NCBI GenBank assembly: GCA_029207755.1
Contig: JARCOQ010000076.1
Span: 372,001-436,000, forward strand
Reading direction: 5' to 3'
DNA from: Chamaea fasciata
Taxonomy: Eukaryota; Chordata; Aves; Passeriformes; Sylviidae
DNA length: 64,000 nt
The notes under the pieces were generated by a model. That model ran no database searches and was not told the DNA's origin. It saw only the letters and a list, made by a program, of their open reading frames with translations. Position 1 is the first letter of the stretch; every line of letters begins with the position of its first letter. This document shows, one piece after another, positions 1 to 10,907 of the stretch. Both the position numbers and the translations under genes were made by a program.

Positions 1-561
1 ATTTCTTTGGTGGTTATGTGGGGATCATGATCTTCTTCATTTATATAATTATATTCTGTTTTGATGAGAGGTCTCAAGTTGGAGCAACAGTGTTCCCCAC
101 AATTTTGCATGTGTACTAATTCTTTCTGAGGGTATATTTGTTTCATGTTGTATGTCTCCTTTCCTTCTATTTCTGTGGGTGAATCTGCAGATTTTAAGTT
201 TTTGCTTCGCTCTTCTGCAAGAGAAATTTGCAGCAAATAATTCTGATTTCTTTCCTGTTCTAATTGTTTTTGCAAAGCTTCTACCAAATTTTGTAGGGAT
301 TCTATTACTGCTTTTTCTTCACTTACCCGCTCAGTACGGGTCTCTATGGCTGCCAAAAGACAAGCCCCCAAAACTGAGCAAAGAATGGTTTTATTTCTGC
401 CCAGTTTGTATCTAGCATCATGTTGCAAAGAATATATTCTATCTACAATGTTTTCAAAGTTAAACCAATTATTCTGTGCCCACCTTTCTCCGTCTGGAGA
501 AGGTCTAGCACTATGTTTAGCTAGCAAAGCATAAAATGCATTCTTATCTTTTTCACTCATT
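1..561 (-). CDS. Endogenous retrovirus gag, 5' part (arm A copy, runs off window)
   Basis: The start codon is at 561 on the minus strand and the frame stays open to the window edge, so about 187 codons are visible. The protein begins MSEKDKNAFY and matches the gag copies in B (28466) and C (59029). A central segment rich in E, K, Q and L looks like a coiled coil. Gag would form the particle shell. No CCHC zinc knuckle is visible in any of the copies. The copy follows its own LTR (1002-1727, same strand) after a leader of about 420 bases, so it is the 5' end of a provirus whose remainder is outside the window. Confidence 0.8.
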
Positions 562-978
562 TTGTGAAGGGACCAAAACCACTCTCAGGGAGGTACGCTT
601 CAAGTTACACCAAAGGCACAGCACAGCACTGTGTTTCCCTTTGCTTCCCTGGAATGGGCGAGGAGACCAAAACTGCCTGGGAGGTTCACCTTAGTTACAA
701 AGGGTTGTCTCCTCAACTACACCAAGCAGCCCAAAACACAAAAAAAACCCACCCCAAACCTAACTACAGTCCCATCTTTTGCACAATGAGATCCTTTTGT
801 GAAATCCTGATGACAGGGAGTGCTATACGCCTAGGTGTATACAGTTGGCGGGAATTTTCCCTGCCCCCCCTTGCTTTCTAACAGCGCTCACCCAAGTGGC
901 GTGCTAGGTGCGGCTGAGACGAGGGTCCTTCCCCTGTTACAAGCTATACAAAACCTGCAACCCCTCTGTCCATCAAGA

Positions 979-996
979 TCCTGTCCGTGACGCCCA
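979..996 (-). other. Primer-binding-site-like sequence (arm A provirus)
   Basis: Reading the minus strand just inside the LTR end there is TGGGCGTCACGGACAGGA. Copy B has the same site at 28044-28061 with one change. Copy C (59433-59450) has TGGCGTCACGGACAGGAT. A TGG start a few bases past the CA end of an LTR is what a tRNA-primed retrovirus should have. Confidence 0.55.
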
Positions 997-1001
997 TTTC
1001 A

Positions 1002-1727
1002 TGTCAGGGTCCACAAATATACGCAGGGAACCTGATGGTTTGTTTTAGGGATCTCAGAGCGCAAAAGACACAGTGGGGGACAAACTCAGTTTACTCAGTC
1101 ACAAATGCACCTTTATTTAGTGCCAACAAATGCCATAGTGGGGAGAGAAATAAAAAATAGTAAGAAAGAGAGAGAAAGAGGGGAAGGGGATTATAGCTAT
1201 GAACGTGGAGGGTCGAGTCTTCGACGCCTAACGATGCCTATAGACGCGATCTTCTCCAGTGGGGTGATCACAAAAGTGAGCGAGGGTCTCCAGAGGTTTT
1301 ATAGGTTGGTCAAGGCAGGAAGCAAAGCAAGGGGCACAGAGCCAAAGCGGGAACCAGCTGTGTAAAGGCTGAGTGCTCAGGAACAAGCTGCAAACCGTAC
1401 CTCCAGTACGGACAGACCAGTTTGGACAGGCAGCCTTGGCTCAGTCCACTGTGACCAGTTCCATTGTTCTTGCACTCCGTTCTCATGGAGATGCACACCA
1501 GTCCTCCGAGGCTTGGCAAGCGTTCCACCTCAGCCAGGCCAGGGGCTGCTTTCAGAGTCTGGGGTCTCAGTCCTCAATCATTGGAGACAGTCGTGAGGCA
1601 TATCACATCCTTGGACAGACTCTGACAGCTTCCTGTCATGGGCAGAGTGGGAGCTTCAGGCAAAAGCTTCATTTCTTCACTGGAGAAAATCCTGCTGAGT
1701 CACGAGGTGGAGAAATGACACCCAACA
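1002..1727 (-). mobile_element. 5' LTR of class III-like endogenous retrovirus (arm A copy)
   Basis: On the minus strand the element runs from TGTTGGGTGTCA to CTGACA. It has a TATAAAA box and an AATAAA signal, followed by a primer-binding-like site and gag. The outer boundary is inferred from the TG/CA ends only: the flanking sequence is shared by all three arms, so comparing copies cannot fix it. The copy equals B (27314-28038) along its whole length, including the last ~45 bases where C differs. Confidence 0.72.
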
Positions 1728-2008
1728 GACACCATGGATCCTCAAACCCCTCCAGGATGCCTGACTTTTCAAATTCCATCTAAGAGAGGAGACTGGGAGT
1801 GGCCGGATCCAATCCTAGTCCCAGACTTTGTCAAAGGTTTACGTGTAAAAGACTGGACAGGTGGAATTGAACTGCAATGCAATTTGTCCCCCAGGATTAC
1901 CGACTCAATACCAGATATATTTCCATAAATGCAGCTATGATTGATTCTGATCAGGATTAGACAGAAAGATTTATTTACACAACAGAGCAAATAAAAAAAG
2001 AGAGTTAT

Positions 2009-3480
2009 TTACTCCACAGTATAGGAGCTGTAACAATTATATAGAATATAGTGCTCTAGGAAGCAATTTTGAAGTAAACAGGGCCTTGTTGGACTTTTTT
2101 GAGCCCATTCCAGGCAGAGCCTCCTGCTCCATGAGGAACTGCCTTTCCTGTGCCATGACCAGGGCAGGTCCCGCTGCAGGAAAAGCCCCAGGCCAAGCCA
2201 ACACAACGAAGGGCTCGGGCACAAGTGCAGAGTGCCGTGCTGGGAGCTGTGCCAGGGAGAGCCTGAGGCACCAAAGGCGCCTTGGCAGCAGCAGCTGCTT
2301 CCAGGCCATGGCCAGAAGCCTCCCTTGGCAGCCCGGCCTGCTGGCCCCCACTGCACAGCTGCTGCTTCAGGGCTCATTTCTGCCTGGGCTCTGCCCCAGC
2401 CCGCAGAGTGACACCTCAGCCCTGACTCTGGCACAGCCGCTGTGCCTGAGCCCTGCAAAGCCTCAAGGTCACCTGTGCCTCCCTGGCTCTGGCAGCCCCT
2501 GGGGCAGGGGGGGAAAGGCCAGAGAAGGGGCTGGCTTTGGCTGCTGGATGTGGGCTCCAGCAGAGACAAGGAGGAGTCAAGGGAGTGGATGGAGTCCAGC
2601 CAGCAGCCCCTTCTCCCCATGCAATCCTGGAATGGTTGGGATGGGAAGAGCACTGCAGTGCTCATCTCATCCAAACGCCTGCGATGAGCAGGGACATCTT
2701 TCACCAGATCAGGTTGTTCAGAGCCCTGTCCCAGCTGGACTTGAATGTTTCCAGGGAGGGGGCATTGACCAGCTCTCTGGGAAAGCCTGTCCTGGTGGAT
2801 CACCAGCCTCATCCTCAGAAATTTCTTCCTTATCTCTCCGCATCTGAACCTCCCTTCCTTCAGTTTAAAACCAGCACCCTTTGTCCTATTGGGACAGGCC
2901 CTCCTAAAACCTTTGTCCACCATTGCATTCCCAATGAGCCGGGTTTCCGTGGCAATTGCCGGGACAGGTGACCCAGGTGTGCTGTCCCAGTGAGGGTTGC
3001 CATGGAACCAGTGCCCAGCACTGCCCCTTTCTGCCTGGCTGAGCTGCCTTTGGCCCTGGCAGCGGCGTTTGCTGCTGGTTCCGCGGCGCCTGAGCAGCCA
3101 GCGCGGCACAGGGCAGGTGGCCGTGGCACAGCCCCCAGCAAGGGATCCCCTCTGGCTCTGGCCACTGACACCAGCCCTGGGCAAGGGGCCCAGGCACTGG
3201 GCTCAGGCCAGTGTCCATGGCCACAGCCCCTTGCCATGGCCCCGGGCAGCTTGGGATGATGATCCAGCCTCACTCCTGGCCCAGGCCTGGGCTGCAGCGC
3301 CCTTCCCCACAGCCTGTGTGCACAGAAGCACTTCCAGGGCTCTCTGCATTTCCCTTGCCCTCACTCTTGCCTCACTCACACACCTCCCAACAACCCACCT
3401 GGAGCTTTGACTTGCAAGGAGTTCAAAGCTTGTCTGTCCTTGAGGAGTTGGTCTAATTCTGCCTCCAGCCGACTCTAAAT
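2009..3480. other. GC-rich sequence shared by all arms, including a CR1 3' fragment
   Basis: This stretch holds the CR1 fragment at 2625-2910 and otherwise GC-rich sequence with no recognised gene. A 391-codon minus-strand frame (2009-3184) is open here and also in B (25856-27031, plus) and C (60464-61639, minus). Its central third is CR1 3'-UTR sequence, so I do not call it a protein gene. The B and C equivalents need no separate description. Confidence 0.5.
2625..2910 (-). mobile_element. CR1 LINE 3'-UTR fragment (arm A)
   Basis: The sense strand carries the usual CR1 3'-UTR succession: a 'ggacaaagggtgctggtttt' block, then 'aaactgaaggaagggagg', then an 'aggaagaaattt' block, then text about a paired-base-rich stem before the final 'ggttgggatg'-like end. 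The octamer tail is missing. The fragment is fixed in all three arms, so it predates their duplication. Confidence 0.8.
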
Positions 3481-4063
3481 TTTTGTTTATCGTACATCTT
3501 CATTGGTGTCTAAAACATTCCTTGCATGGTTCTGCCTTGGGGAAGGGGAACCTCCTTGGTGACACCTTGGGCTTGCCACAAATTGAGGAGATTGTTTGGA
3601 ACTTAGGAGGTTTTGATTGCTAAGAAAGGAAGAAAACCTCTCTTTGTCTGAGTGAACCCAGTTCTCTGAGCAAAGCAGGTCCCAGGTGAGTGAGGAGAGG
3701 CAGGATGGGGTTAGGGAATGTGGAGCATGGTTGTCCAAAGTGGATCAGAGCTCAAGGCACAGCTCCTCTGACCAGGCCAGACTTCCTTAGGAGAGACCCT
3801 GGATCAGTATCAGTCACTTGAATGCTGCAATGACCTCTGCTCTCAAGAGAAAAATACCCCCTTTGAAAAGAAGAGTGTTGATTCCTTCAACGCTCTTTGA
3901 AATATTTCTCCATAACTCTAGGAAAAAAGACTTCCTAAGGAACTGCACCAGGCCAGAAGGAAATCAAGGCACAGCCGTGGTTTGTCAGGACTTGCTTTCT
4001 CCTAATGAGCCCAGTGATGCATTTGGTGCTGAGCCCTGGAACCTCAGGGCCTGAGAAGAGATT

Positions 4064-4940
4064 GCACAAACCTTTCCAGGAGTCAGAGTCAGAGGAAAAA
4101 CCCAAAGTGTCTGGAAGCATTAAAGGGTCACCCTGAGGTCCATCCCCAACACAGGTTCCTCATGGAGTCCTTGGAGGAGAGAATTGGAGGCCAGGATTGC
4201 ACCAAAACCTCTCAAGAGACTCAGTGTGGGAAGGAAAAACCCAAAGTACCTTAAACACCCTGAGTATCTCAAAGCATGAATGAGCCCCACTGAGTGTCAA
4301 TGCACAGCTCTCAAGGGACTCCTTAAAGCAGATAATTGGGGCCATGATTGCACAAACCTCTCAGAGACTCAGTGGCAAAAAGAAGTGCTTAAATGACCCC
4401 GATTACCTTGAAGCATGAATGAGCTCCACCGAGTGTTGTTACTGAGTAAAAATCTCAAGGGACTGATTAGAGCAAATAATTGGAGGCCACGAGTGCACAA
4501 ACCTCTCAGACTCAGTGTCAAAAAAAAGTCCTTGAATAAACCTTGAGTAGCCGGAATTACTGATGAGCCCCACTGAGTGCTTTTACTGACTGAGAATCTC
4601 AAAGGACTTGTTAAAGTAGATAATTTGGGCAACAATGGCACAAACCTTTCACAAAGTCAGTTTTAAAAGGGAAGCATCAAGTACCTTTAAAAACCTGAAG
4701 TGCTTTGAAGCATTAATGAGTGCACTGAGTGTCATTACTGACAAAGCCTCTCAAGGGACTAATTAAAGCAGATAACTGGAGGCCGTGATTGCACAAACCT
4801 CTCTGAGACTCCAAGGCAAAAGCAAAGCCCTAAGTCCTTTGAAAAGCCTGCGGTCCCTGGGAGCATTAAGGAGCCCCCAGGGCCATTCCTGACCAAGGCT
4901 CCCCAGGGACTCCTTCCAGCACATCCTTGAGGCCACTGGG
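4064..4940 (+). repeat. Degenerate tandem repeat, six units of ~145 bp (arm A)
   Basis: Each unit opens with 'gcacaaacctctcagagact' or a close variant, continues through an A-rich stretch and a 'gcattaatgagccccactga'-like block, and ends with 'agcagataattggaggcc'. Unit starts are near 4064, 4199, 4350, 4493, 4637 and 4790. Units differ by many substitutions and small indels, so the array is old. It lies between GC-rich sequences and has no coding frame. Confidence 0.82.
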
Positions 4941-6736
4941 ATGGGAGGGGGATGCTGAGGGCAGGACAAGGGGCTGACAGTGCCCAGCCTTGCCGGGGCT
5001 GTGCCAGAAGGCCCCAGGGCCTCAGGACAAGGTGACTCCTCACGGCCCTTGGTGGCACAGAGGCTGCTGTGGCCCAGGGCACCAAGACTTGGCTTCTCTT
5101 TGTCCCCACGTGTCATCACTGCCTGCAGTTCTCTGCTCTGGCTGGGGCCTGGGGACACTTTCTCTGTCGTGTCCCTCAGCGGGACCCAGTAAAACTTCAA
5201 GAAACTTTGGAGCTGGATTCTGACTTTGAATTCTTGAGAGGTTTCTCCAGCTCCCTCTCAGGGACTGATGTTCAGGGCCTCAGCACAAGCCTGGAGAGGG
5301 TCACTCAAGTCCTTGTGCCGTGTCTGTGCCGCTGAGCTGGGCCGGGCTCCTGGCACAGAGGCAGCTCCTGGCAAGGGCAGCGCTGCAGAGAGACAGCTCT
5401 GCCCAGGAGCAGCTCCTGTGCCCAGCCCAGCAGGGCTGGGGCACTGCCTGAAGCCACCCCGGGCACAGCACACAGGCACAGAGGGCTTCAACTCAGCCTG
5501 GGCTGGCAGCACGGAGCAGAGCTCACTGAGGGCTCACTGGGGGACAAATCCTCGCAGCGTTAGGAAAAGTCACTCCCAGGCTGGGGGAAGAGAAGCTGCA
5601 GCTCCTGCAGGGATCTCCTGAAGCTGGCACATCCCACAGCTTTAAGGCCCTTCCAGGAGGACTCTCAGCGTGGCTGCAGAGCAGGCATGTGGCCCCAGGG
5701 CAGGGCTGGGTGTCCCTGCTGCAGCCCCCGAGGCACAGCACAGGGCAGCTCCCTGTTGCCGGGCTCTGCTGCAGGGCTGAGCAGCCGGGGCTGCAGCCAG
5801 GGGTGCCCAGGGCTGTCGTGCAGAGCAGGGTCCTGCAGCCCAGGGCGCTGCGCTGGGCCAGGGACTCTGCTGCCTGCCAGGGACAGCTCTCAGCTGGCCC
5901 GGGGAGCTGCTGCCAGCGCTGGGGAGAAGCTGTGGGGGGAAGGAGCCACCCTGAGCAGGGCAGGTGCTGCTGCTGAGAGGGGCTGTGTGGGGCAGGGCTG
6001 CTCCCAGCTCCAGACCAGCCTGGGCACAGCTCCGGAGGACACTTGCCAAAGGAAGCTAAGCCTGGTATTTCTGCAAAGACCAGGAGCTTTCCTGAGAGTG
6101 TTTTCAATTTCCTGCTTGGAGAAGGATGGGAAAGTTGGGGTGATGACAAAAACATTTTTGCTTTTTATGCATTTTTCATTTATTTGTAGCTCTGTTAACT
6201 ACTATTATGTAGTTATAAAACTATTATCTTTAATCAACTCTATTCAACTACTATGACTCTATTCAACTACTTTTATATACTTGTATTACTATAATCTTTA
6301 ATTAACTCTACAACATTTCCTACCCTTTATCTTAGATTTTAGAACAATAAGCTTCAAAATATATTCCTGAAATACTGCCCAGTCTTATTGTCAGGAAGTG
6401 GACCTACAAGATGAACATTTTGTTTTTAAACCAGAGTGTGAGCAGTCAGAAAAAAAAGTGGCACAAAGAAGCCCTTGGACCTACTCCAATGGGTTGACCC
6501 AGGGGTTTGTAGCTGTGGATACTGAATTTCCTATTCGATGTTTCTGTTAAATATCCTAATTAATCAACCTCTAATCAATTGTTGAAATCAGGGGCTGGGT
6601 GTTCCTCATTCCCACTGAGACACCTGGAAGTTTCCAAGAAAGGTCTGGTTTTTACTTTACTGTTGTAACGCTGTTGCAAGGGGTTTTTTTCTCTTCTGAT
6701 TATAGGCAAAAGAGGATGAGTGAAGCAGAACAGGAA
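4941..6736. other. Arm A non-coding: GC-rich block, then AT-rich patch
   Basis: 4941-6150 is GC-rich and has only overlapping frames of low-complexity composition; I recognise no gene. 6160-6330 is AT-rich with a local direct repeat built on 'ctattcaactact'. An 80-bp piece of this GC-rich block (about 5290-5370) recurs away from the arms at 50553-50632. The same block is in B (about 22300-24100) and, in part, at the end of C. Confidence 0.55.
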
Positions 6737-6805
6737 TTGTAATCACAGAACCACAGAACATTCTGAGTTGAAAGGGACACCTAGGATCATCAGAGTCACG
6801 TTTAA
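6737..6805 (-). mobile_element. CR1 LINE extreme 3' tip (arm A)
   Basis: On the minus strand the sequence reads 'gatgatcctaggtgtccctt' followed by a block ending in repeated 'ttctgtg' octamer-like units. This is the usual short 5'-truncated CR1 end. The arm B counterpart is at 22236-22304 on the plus strand. Confidence 0.72.
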
Positions 6806-8207
6806 TCATTTACAGAGACTCCTGATTTGTAACTTTGGGTGGTCAGTCTCTCTGCTGGGAGCCTCCTAAAGGGCCTTCAGCCACTCCTCAGCCCTCAGCA
6901 GCAGCAGCAGCAGCATCCCCTTTGCAGGGCCCAGCAGGGCTCTCCTGAGCTGCCCTTGCCCAGCTGCAGACAGACCCTGCCCCAGGCCGGGCCCTGCAGA
7001 CAGGCAGGTTTCTGTAGGGCTGGGCCCAGGGCGCAGAGGGTGGGATGGGCTCTGTGAGCACTGGCAGGGACAAGGCTCCTCTCAGGAGGGAAATGTCCAG
7101 GCCCAGGGAGAGGCTTAGGGAAGGAGAGGGGGCTGAACAGAGCAGTGCTGGCGGCAGGAGGGCACTGTGGGTGTGTGGGAGGTGCTGTGCACAGCTGGGC
7201 ACGGGAACACTGTCCTGAGTGCCTGGCTGTGTCTGCCCTGCCCTCCCAGGCACAGCCCCACAACATCTTCTCTTGGTTCTGCCCTCCCCTGATACTGTCA
7301 CTGTCATCTGGTGCTCTCAGGGAGGCTCTGGCATTTGCAGCAGCTGAGCCAGGCACTGCCCTTGGGATTCTTGCCAGGCAGCTGTGTCCATGGGAATGGG
7401 CTGTCCGAGCTTCCCTGTGAGCTGTGTGGCTGTGGGCAAAGCAGTCCATGGGAAAGGGGAATGAGCTGAGCCCCCTCCCTGAGATCCCATCGTGGGCACA
7501 CCCGGGGATCTCCTTGCTGCGTCCTTCCAAGCTCTGAGCTGCCCTCCTGCCTGCAGATCTGTGCCAGAGCCTCTGGCAGTTCCCTGAATGTGCCACGGGG
7601 AAGTGCAGGGATGCCGCAGCTGAGGAAATGCTGTTGGGTTTGCCAAGGGAGCTGTGAGTGTCCTTGGCAGAAGGGGGTGCTGAGGACCTTGCCCAGAGAC
7701 CTTTGGAGAGGGTGAGACATTCAGGGATCCCTCTGCTCTGGGCAAGGTCTGGTGCAGCAGAAATGCTGGGGATTTCTGACCTCAGAGAACCAGGAATGAT
7801 GTGTGGGCAGGAAAATAATGCCTATAATTCCTTCCTGTTCTCCATGCCCTTTAGAAGTGGGAGTGAAGATGGCAACAAGCCTTTCTGCATTAGGAGTGAT
7901 TCCACTGACAAATCCTGAATATCCAGGCTTGTCCCTCTGCCACATGGCCAAAAACCCAGGGCAGCGGGGCAGGGACGGCTCCTGGAGAGCCCCCATGCAC
8001 AGGCCTGGCTGCTCCTGGCACACTCAGACAGCACAACTGGAGCTCAGGCAGGGACCTGGGTGAAGGTTTTCCCAGAGCAGGAACAAGGGTGGGTGAATCA
8101 CAGTGGGACAGTCTAAAGGGAATGACCCATGTTTGGCTCAAAGCAGCCTGTCCTGACTTGTCACTGTCCTTTATCCATGAACATGTCCCCATGTAAAGCC
8201 ACAGCAA
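6806..8207. other. Region upstream of the OR pseudogene
   Basis: GC-rich sequence with no recognised gene. It contains a short CAG tract at about 6898-6916 that is one triplet longer than in arm B, which is a length polymorphism between the two copies. 7700-8207 is the immediate 5' flank of the olfactory receptor copy. Confidence 0.5.
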
Positions 8208-9166
8208 ATGTCCAACAGCAGCTCCATCAGCCGCTTCCCTCCTGCTGGCATTGGCAGACACGCGGCAGCTGCAGCTCCTGCACTTCTGCCTCTTCCTGGG
8301 CATCTCCCTGGCTGCCCTCCTGGGCAATGGCCTCGTCATCAGTGCCATAGCTTGCGGCCACCACCTGCACAGCCCCATGTTCTTCTTCCTGCTCAACCTG
8401 GCCCTCAGCGGCCTGCACCACTGTCCCCAAAGCCATGCACAATTCCCTCTGGGACACCAGGACCATCTCCTACACGGGAGGTGCTGCACAGCTCTTTTTC
8501 TTTCTGTTCTTCATGTCAGCAGAGTATTTGCTCCTGACCATCATGTGCTATGACCGCTATGTGTCCATCTGCAGACCCCTGCACTACGGGACCCTCCTGG
8601 GCAGCAGAGCTTGTGCCCACATGGCAGCAGCTGCCGGGGCCAGTGCCTTTCTCAATGCTCTCATGCACACGGCCAATACATTTTCCCTGCCCCTGTGCCA
8701 TGGCAATGCGCTGGGCCAGTTCTTCCACGAGGTTCACCAGATCCTCAAGCTCTCCTAGTCCAACTACTGCTTCAGGGAGTTTGGGTTCATTGGTTTTTCC
8801 ATCTTTTTAGGATTGCGTTGTTTTGTGTTCATTGTTTTCTCCTATGTGCAGATCATCAGGGCTGTGCTGAGGATCCCCTCTGAGCAGGGACGGCACAAAG
8901 CCTTCTCCACCTGCCTCCCTCACCTGGCCGTGGTCTCCCTGTTCCTCAGCACTGCCATGTTTGCCTATCTGAAGCCCCCCCCAATCTCCTCCCCATCCCT
9001 GGATCTGGCCCTGTCAGTTCTGTTCTCGCTGGTGCCTCCAGCCGTGAACCCCCTCATCTACAGCCTGAGGAAGCAGGAGCTCGAGGCTGCAGTGTGGAAG
9101 ACTGATGGCTGGATAGTTTCACAAACATTAAACTGCTGGCCAGTTTCTCAAAATCACTTGTCATAA
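8208..9166 (+). pseudogene. Olfactory receptor pseudogene, OR14-like (arm A copy)
   Basis: Olfactory receptors are single-exon seven-helix GPCRs that detect odorants. The sequence starts MSNSSSIS and shows the TM1/TM2 blocks (LLNLALS), the TM3 motif MCYDRYVSICRPLHY, the TM6 block KAFSTCLPHL and the TM7 block NPLIYSLRKQEL. The pattern is that of the bird-expanded OR family 14 (known of the family). Lesions: one extra C near 8236-8242 shifts the frame after codon 11; an 11-nt deletion near 8408-8413 shifts it again; an in-frame TAG at 8756-8758 follows the second extracellular loop. The first and third lesions are shared with arm B. The reading frame is otherwise preserved at close to full receptor length. 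Confidence 0.9.
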
Positions 9167-10181
9167 AAGTCATTTTTGATACCTCTTGTTGCTTTACTTT
9201 GGAGGTTCTTTTCCTTTGTTTTACTTTTGTAATATTGTCCACAAAGCAGTGTCACTGTTTGTGCCATTTCTCATTTTGTTTGTCTCCACCTTCCCTGTGG
9301 CCACAGACTGTGTCCATGAGGGGCTGCACTCCTGGTGGCTTTAAAGGAACCCAAGGATCTGGCAGGCAAGTTTTCTGCAGAGATCCCCCTTTGGTTCTCT
9401 TCTCTGGATGAGAGCTGGGGGCAGATCAGTGCTGGCACAGCAGCTGTGCCCAGGAGCAGCAGCCCTTGGTGTTGGCAGCGCTGTTCCCGTGGCCCTGCCC
9501 CGCTGCCCTCCTGGCCCTGGTGTTGCTGTAGGGCCGGAGTGCTCTCGGCGCCGGGCACAGGGCTGGGGCTGGCAGTGCCGGGGCTGCAGCAGGGACAGGC
9601 CATGGGCTCCGCTGGGGCAGCGCTGACGCCTCAGGGCAGGGCCTCGCTGCTCCAGGCTCCTTGCCCAGGCTCTCTCCAGAACACGCCCAGGCCCAATGCT
9701 GCGCACGGAAAAGCCCCGTGAGCAGCCCCAGGGTGGCCGTGGGCAGGCTGGGGGCAAACAGCCCGGCTGGGGCTCTGCAGGGTCCCTGGGGGAGACGGGA
9801 AGGAGCAGCAGAGCCGGGGCTGATCCATCCCCACTGTGCTGGACACCCCCGGGCAGCGTCCCAGAGCGTCCTCATGCCCCTGCCAACAACATCCCCCCTC
9901 TGCAGCCCTGGCCTCTCTCCCAGCTCACACGGGGGCCGCATCCTTGCAGGCACAGACACGGCAGCTCTGGCTCAGGAGCCCCTGTTTGCAGTGCCCAGAG
10001 CAGGCCTGAGCACCCCCATGGTGTTGGTGTGGGGAGATGAACCTGAGGGAGCACAAATGCCATCAGCCCCTGGGGCCAGGAAGGGCTGGGCGACACGAGG
10101 GAAACCACTCAGTTCTGTCGTGGCCTCTGAAGTCAGCCAGAAAGTTTGTTCCCATCAGCTGGGAGTTTCCTGTGCCACTGC
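9167..10181. other. Inner end of arm A
   Basis: GC-rich sequence downstream of the OR copy with no recognised gene. Overlapping frames are open on both strands and are conserved in B only because the copies are nearly identical. Homology with B ends after 'gtttcctgtgccactgc' at 10181. Confidence 0.5.
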
Positions 10182-10907
10182 TGACATTAAAATATGGATA
10201 TTGATCTACTATCGATACCCAACTGTGACAGACAGAAGACTCTCTAACAGTTTAGAGTTAGAAAGTATATGTTTAATGCAACGCCAGGCAGTTGTGTGCG
10301 ATCACTCCCTAAAATGCACTGCCAAGTTACAAAATCTCTTTTTTTTCAAAAGTGTTGAATATCCAAAATACTAATACATATTTATAGCACTAAAACCTCC
10401 CATTCTCTGCTTCATATTATAATTAGCTAAAAAGCTATTAAGCATGTGTGGTTTGTTCTTTGAATTGGGTCAGTGGTCCTTTATATGGGGAGGGGGCGTA
10501 AAAAAAGGAAGTAAGTGGAGTCTTCCTCATTGTAAACTTTCAACCTTTTCAATGGATATCAAGATAAATGATAACTGGTCAAACTCCTGTTTCCTTTCTC
10601 CGTGACTGTTGAATGGGTTTTAGGATGCTCGAGGATTTACAATTGTCTGTGTTCCTAAATCTATTTATCAGTTTCTTCTGTTTCTCATTATAAACACAGC
10701 TAAACAAACACAAAAATGACAAGCAATTAGTTATTTAGATCCAGGATCGTTATCCTTGATCGCAATCCTTTCATCTAACCATTAACTTCTAATTCTTTCC
10801 AGTACAGCTTATCTATCTACCTACTTTAACTAATTCTGGCAAAGCTTATCTTTAGCTAAAACATTAACTTTTCTCAAATCCTTACCTCCTTTGAAATTCA
10901 TCTCTCA
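10182..10907 (-). mobile_element. LTR, family X, at the inner edge of arm A
   Basis: On the minus strand the element runs from TGAGAGATGAAT to TTTAATGTCA, about 726 bp. It contains a GGGAGG-rich block, a TATAAA-like 'gtgctataaatat', and an R/U5 region with 'ctaactctaaactgttagag'. A diverged sister LTR of the same length lies at 14182-14906 in the opposite orientation; their alignment fixes both ends. No target duplication is visible: left flank 'cactgc', right flank 'gctctc'. The left end coincides exactly with the end of A/B homology. Confidence 0.78.

Larger units (their letters stand above)
1..10181 (+). repeat. Arm A of a large inverted repeat
   Basis: This segment matches the reverse complement of 18850-29039 nearly base for base: paired positions sum to about 29031-29044, and the sum drifts only at small indels. 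Its first 5.5 kb also match 57815-64000 directly (offset about 58455). Order along the arm: partial retroviral gag and LTR (minus strand), CR1 3' fragment, GC-rich sequence, ~145-bp tandem repeat, GC-rich sequence, an AT-rich patch at about 6150-6720, CR1 tip, OR pseudogene, GC-rich sequence. Matching to B stops at 10181, where an LTR begins; the left end lies outside the window. Where I compared all three copies, A most often differs from B and C in the 1.3-5.5 kb interval. Confidence 0.93.

Noticed and set aside
5523..6155. 210-codon minus-strand frame, also open in arm B
   Set aside because: GC-rich region with equally long frames in other phases; presence in B follows from near identity.
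9426..9959. 177-codon minus-strand frame, also in arm B
   Set aside because: Same reason; P/A/G-rich composition and overlapping frames on both strands.
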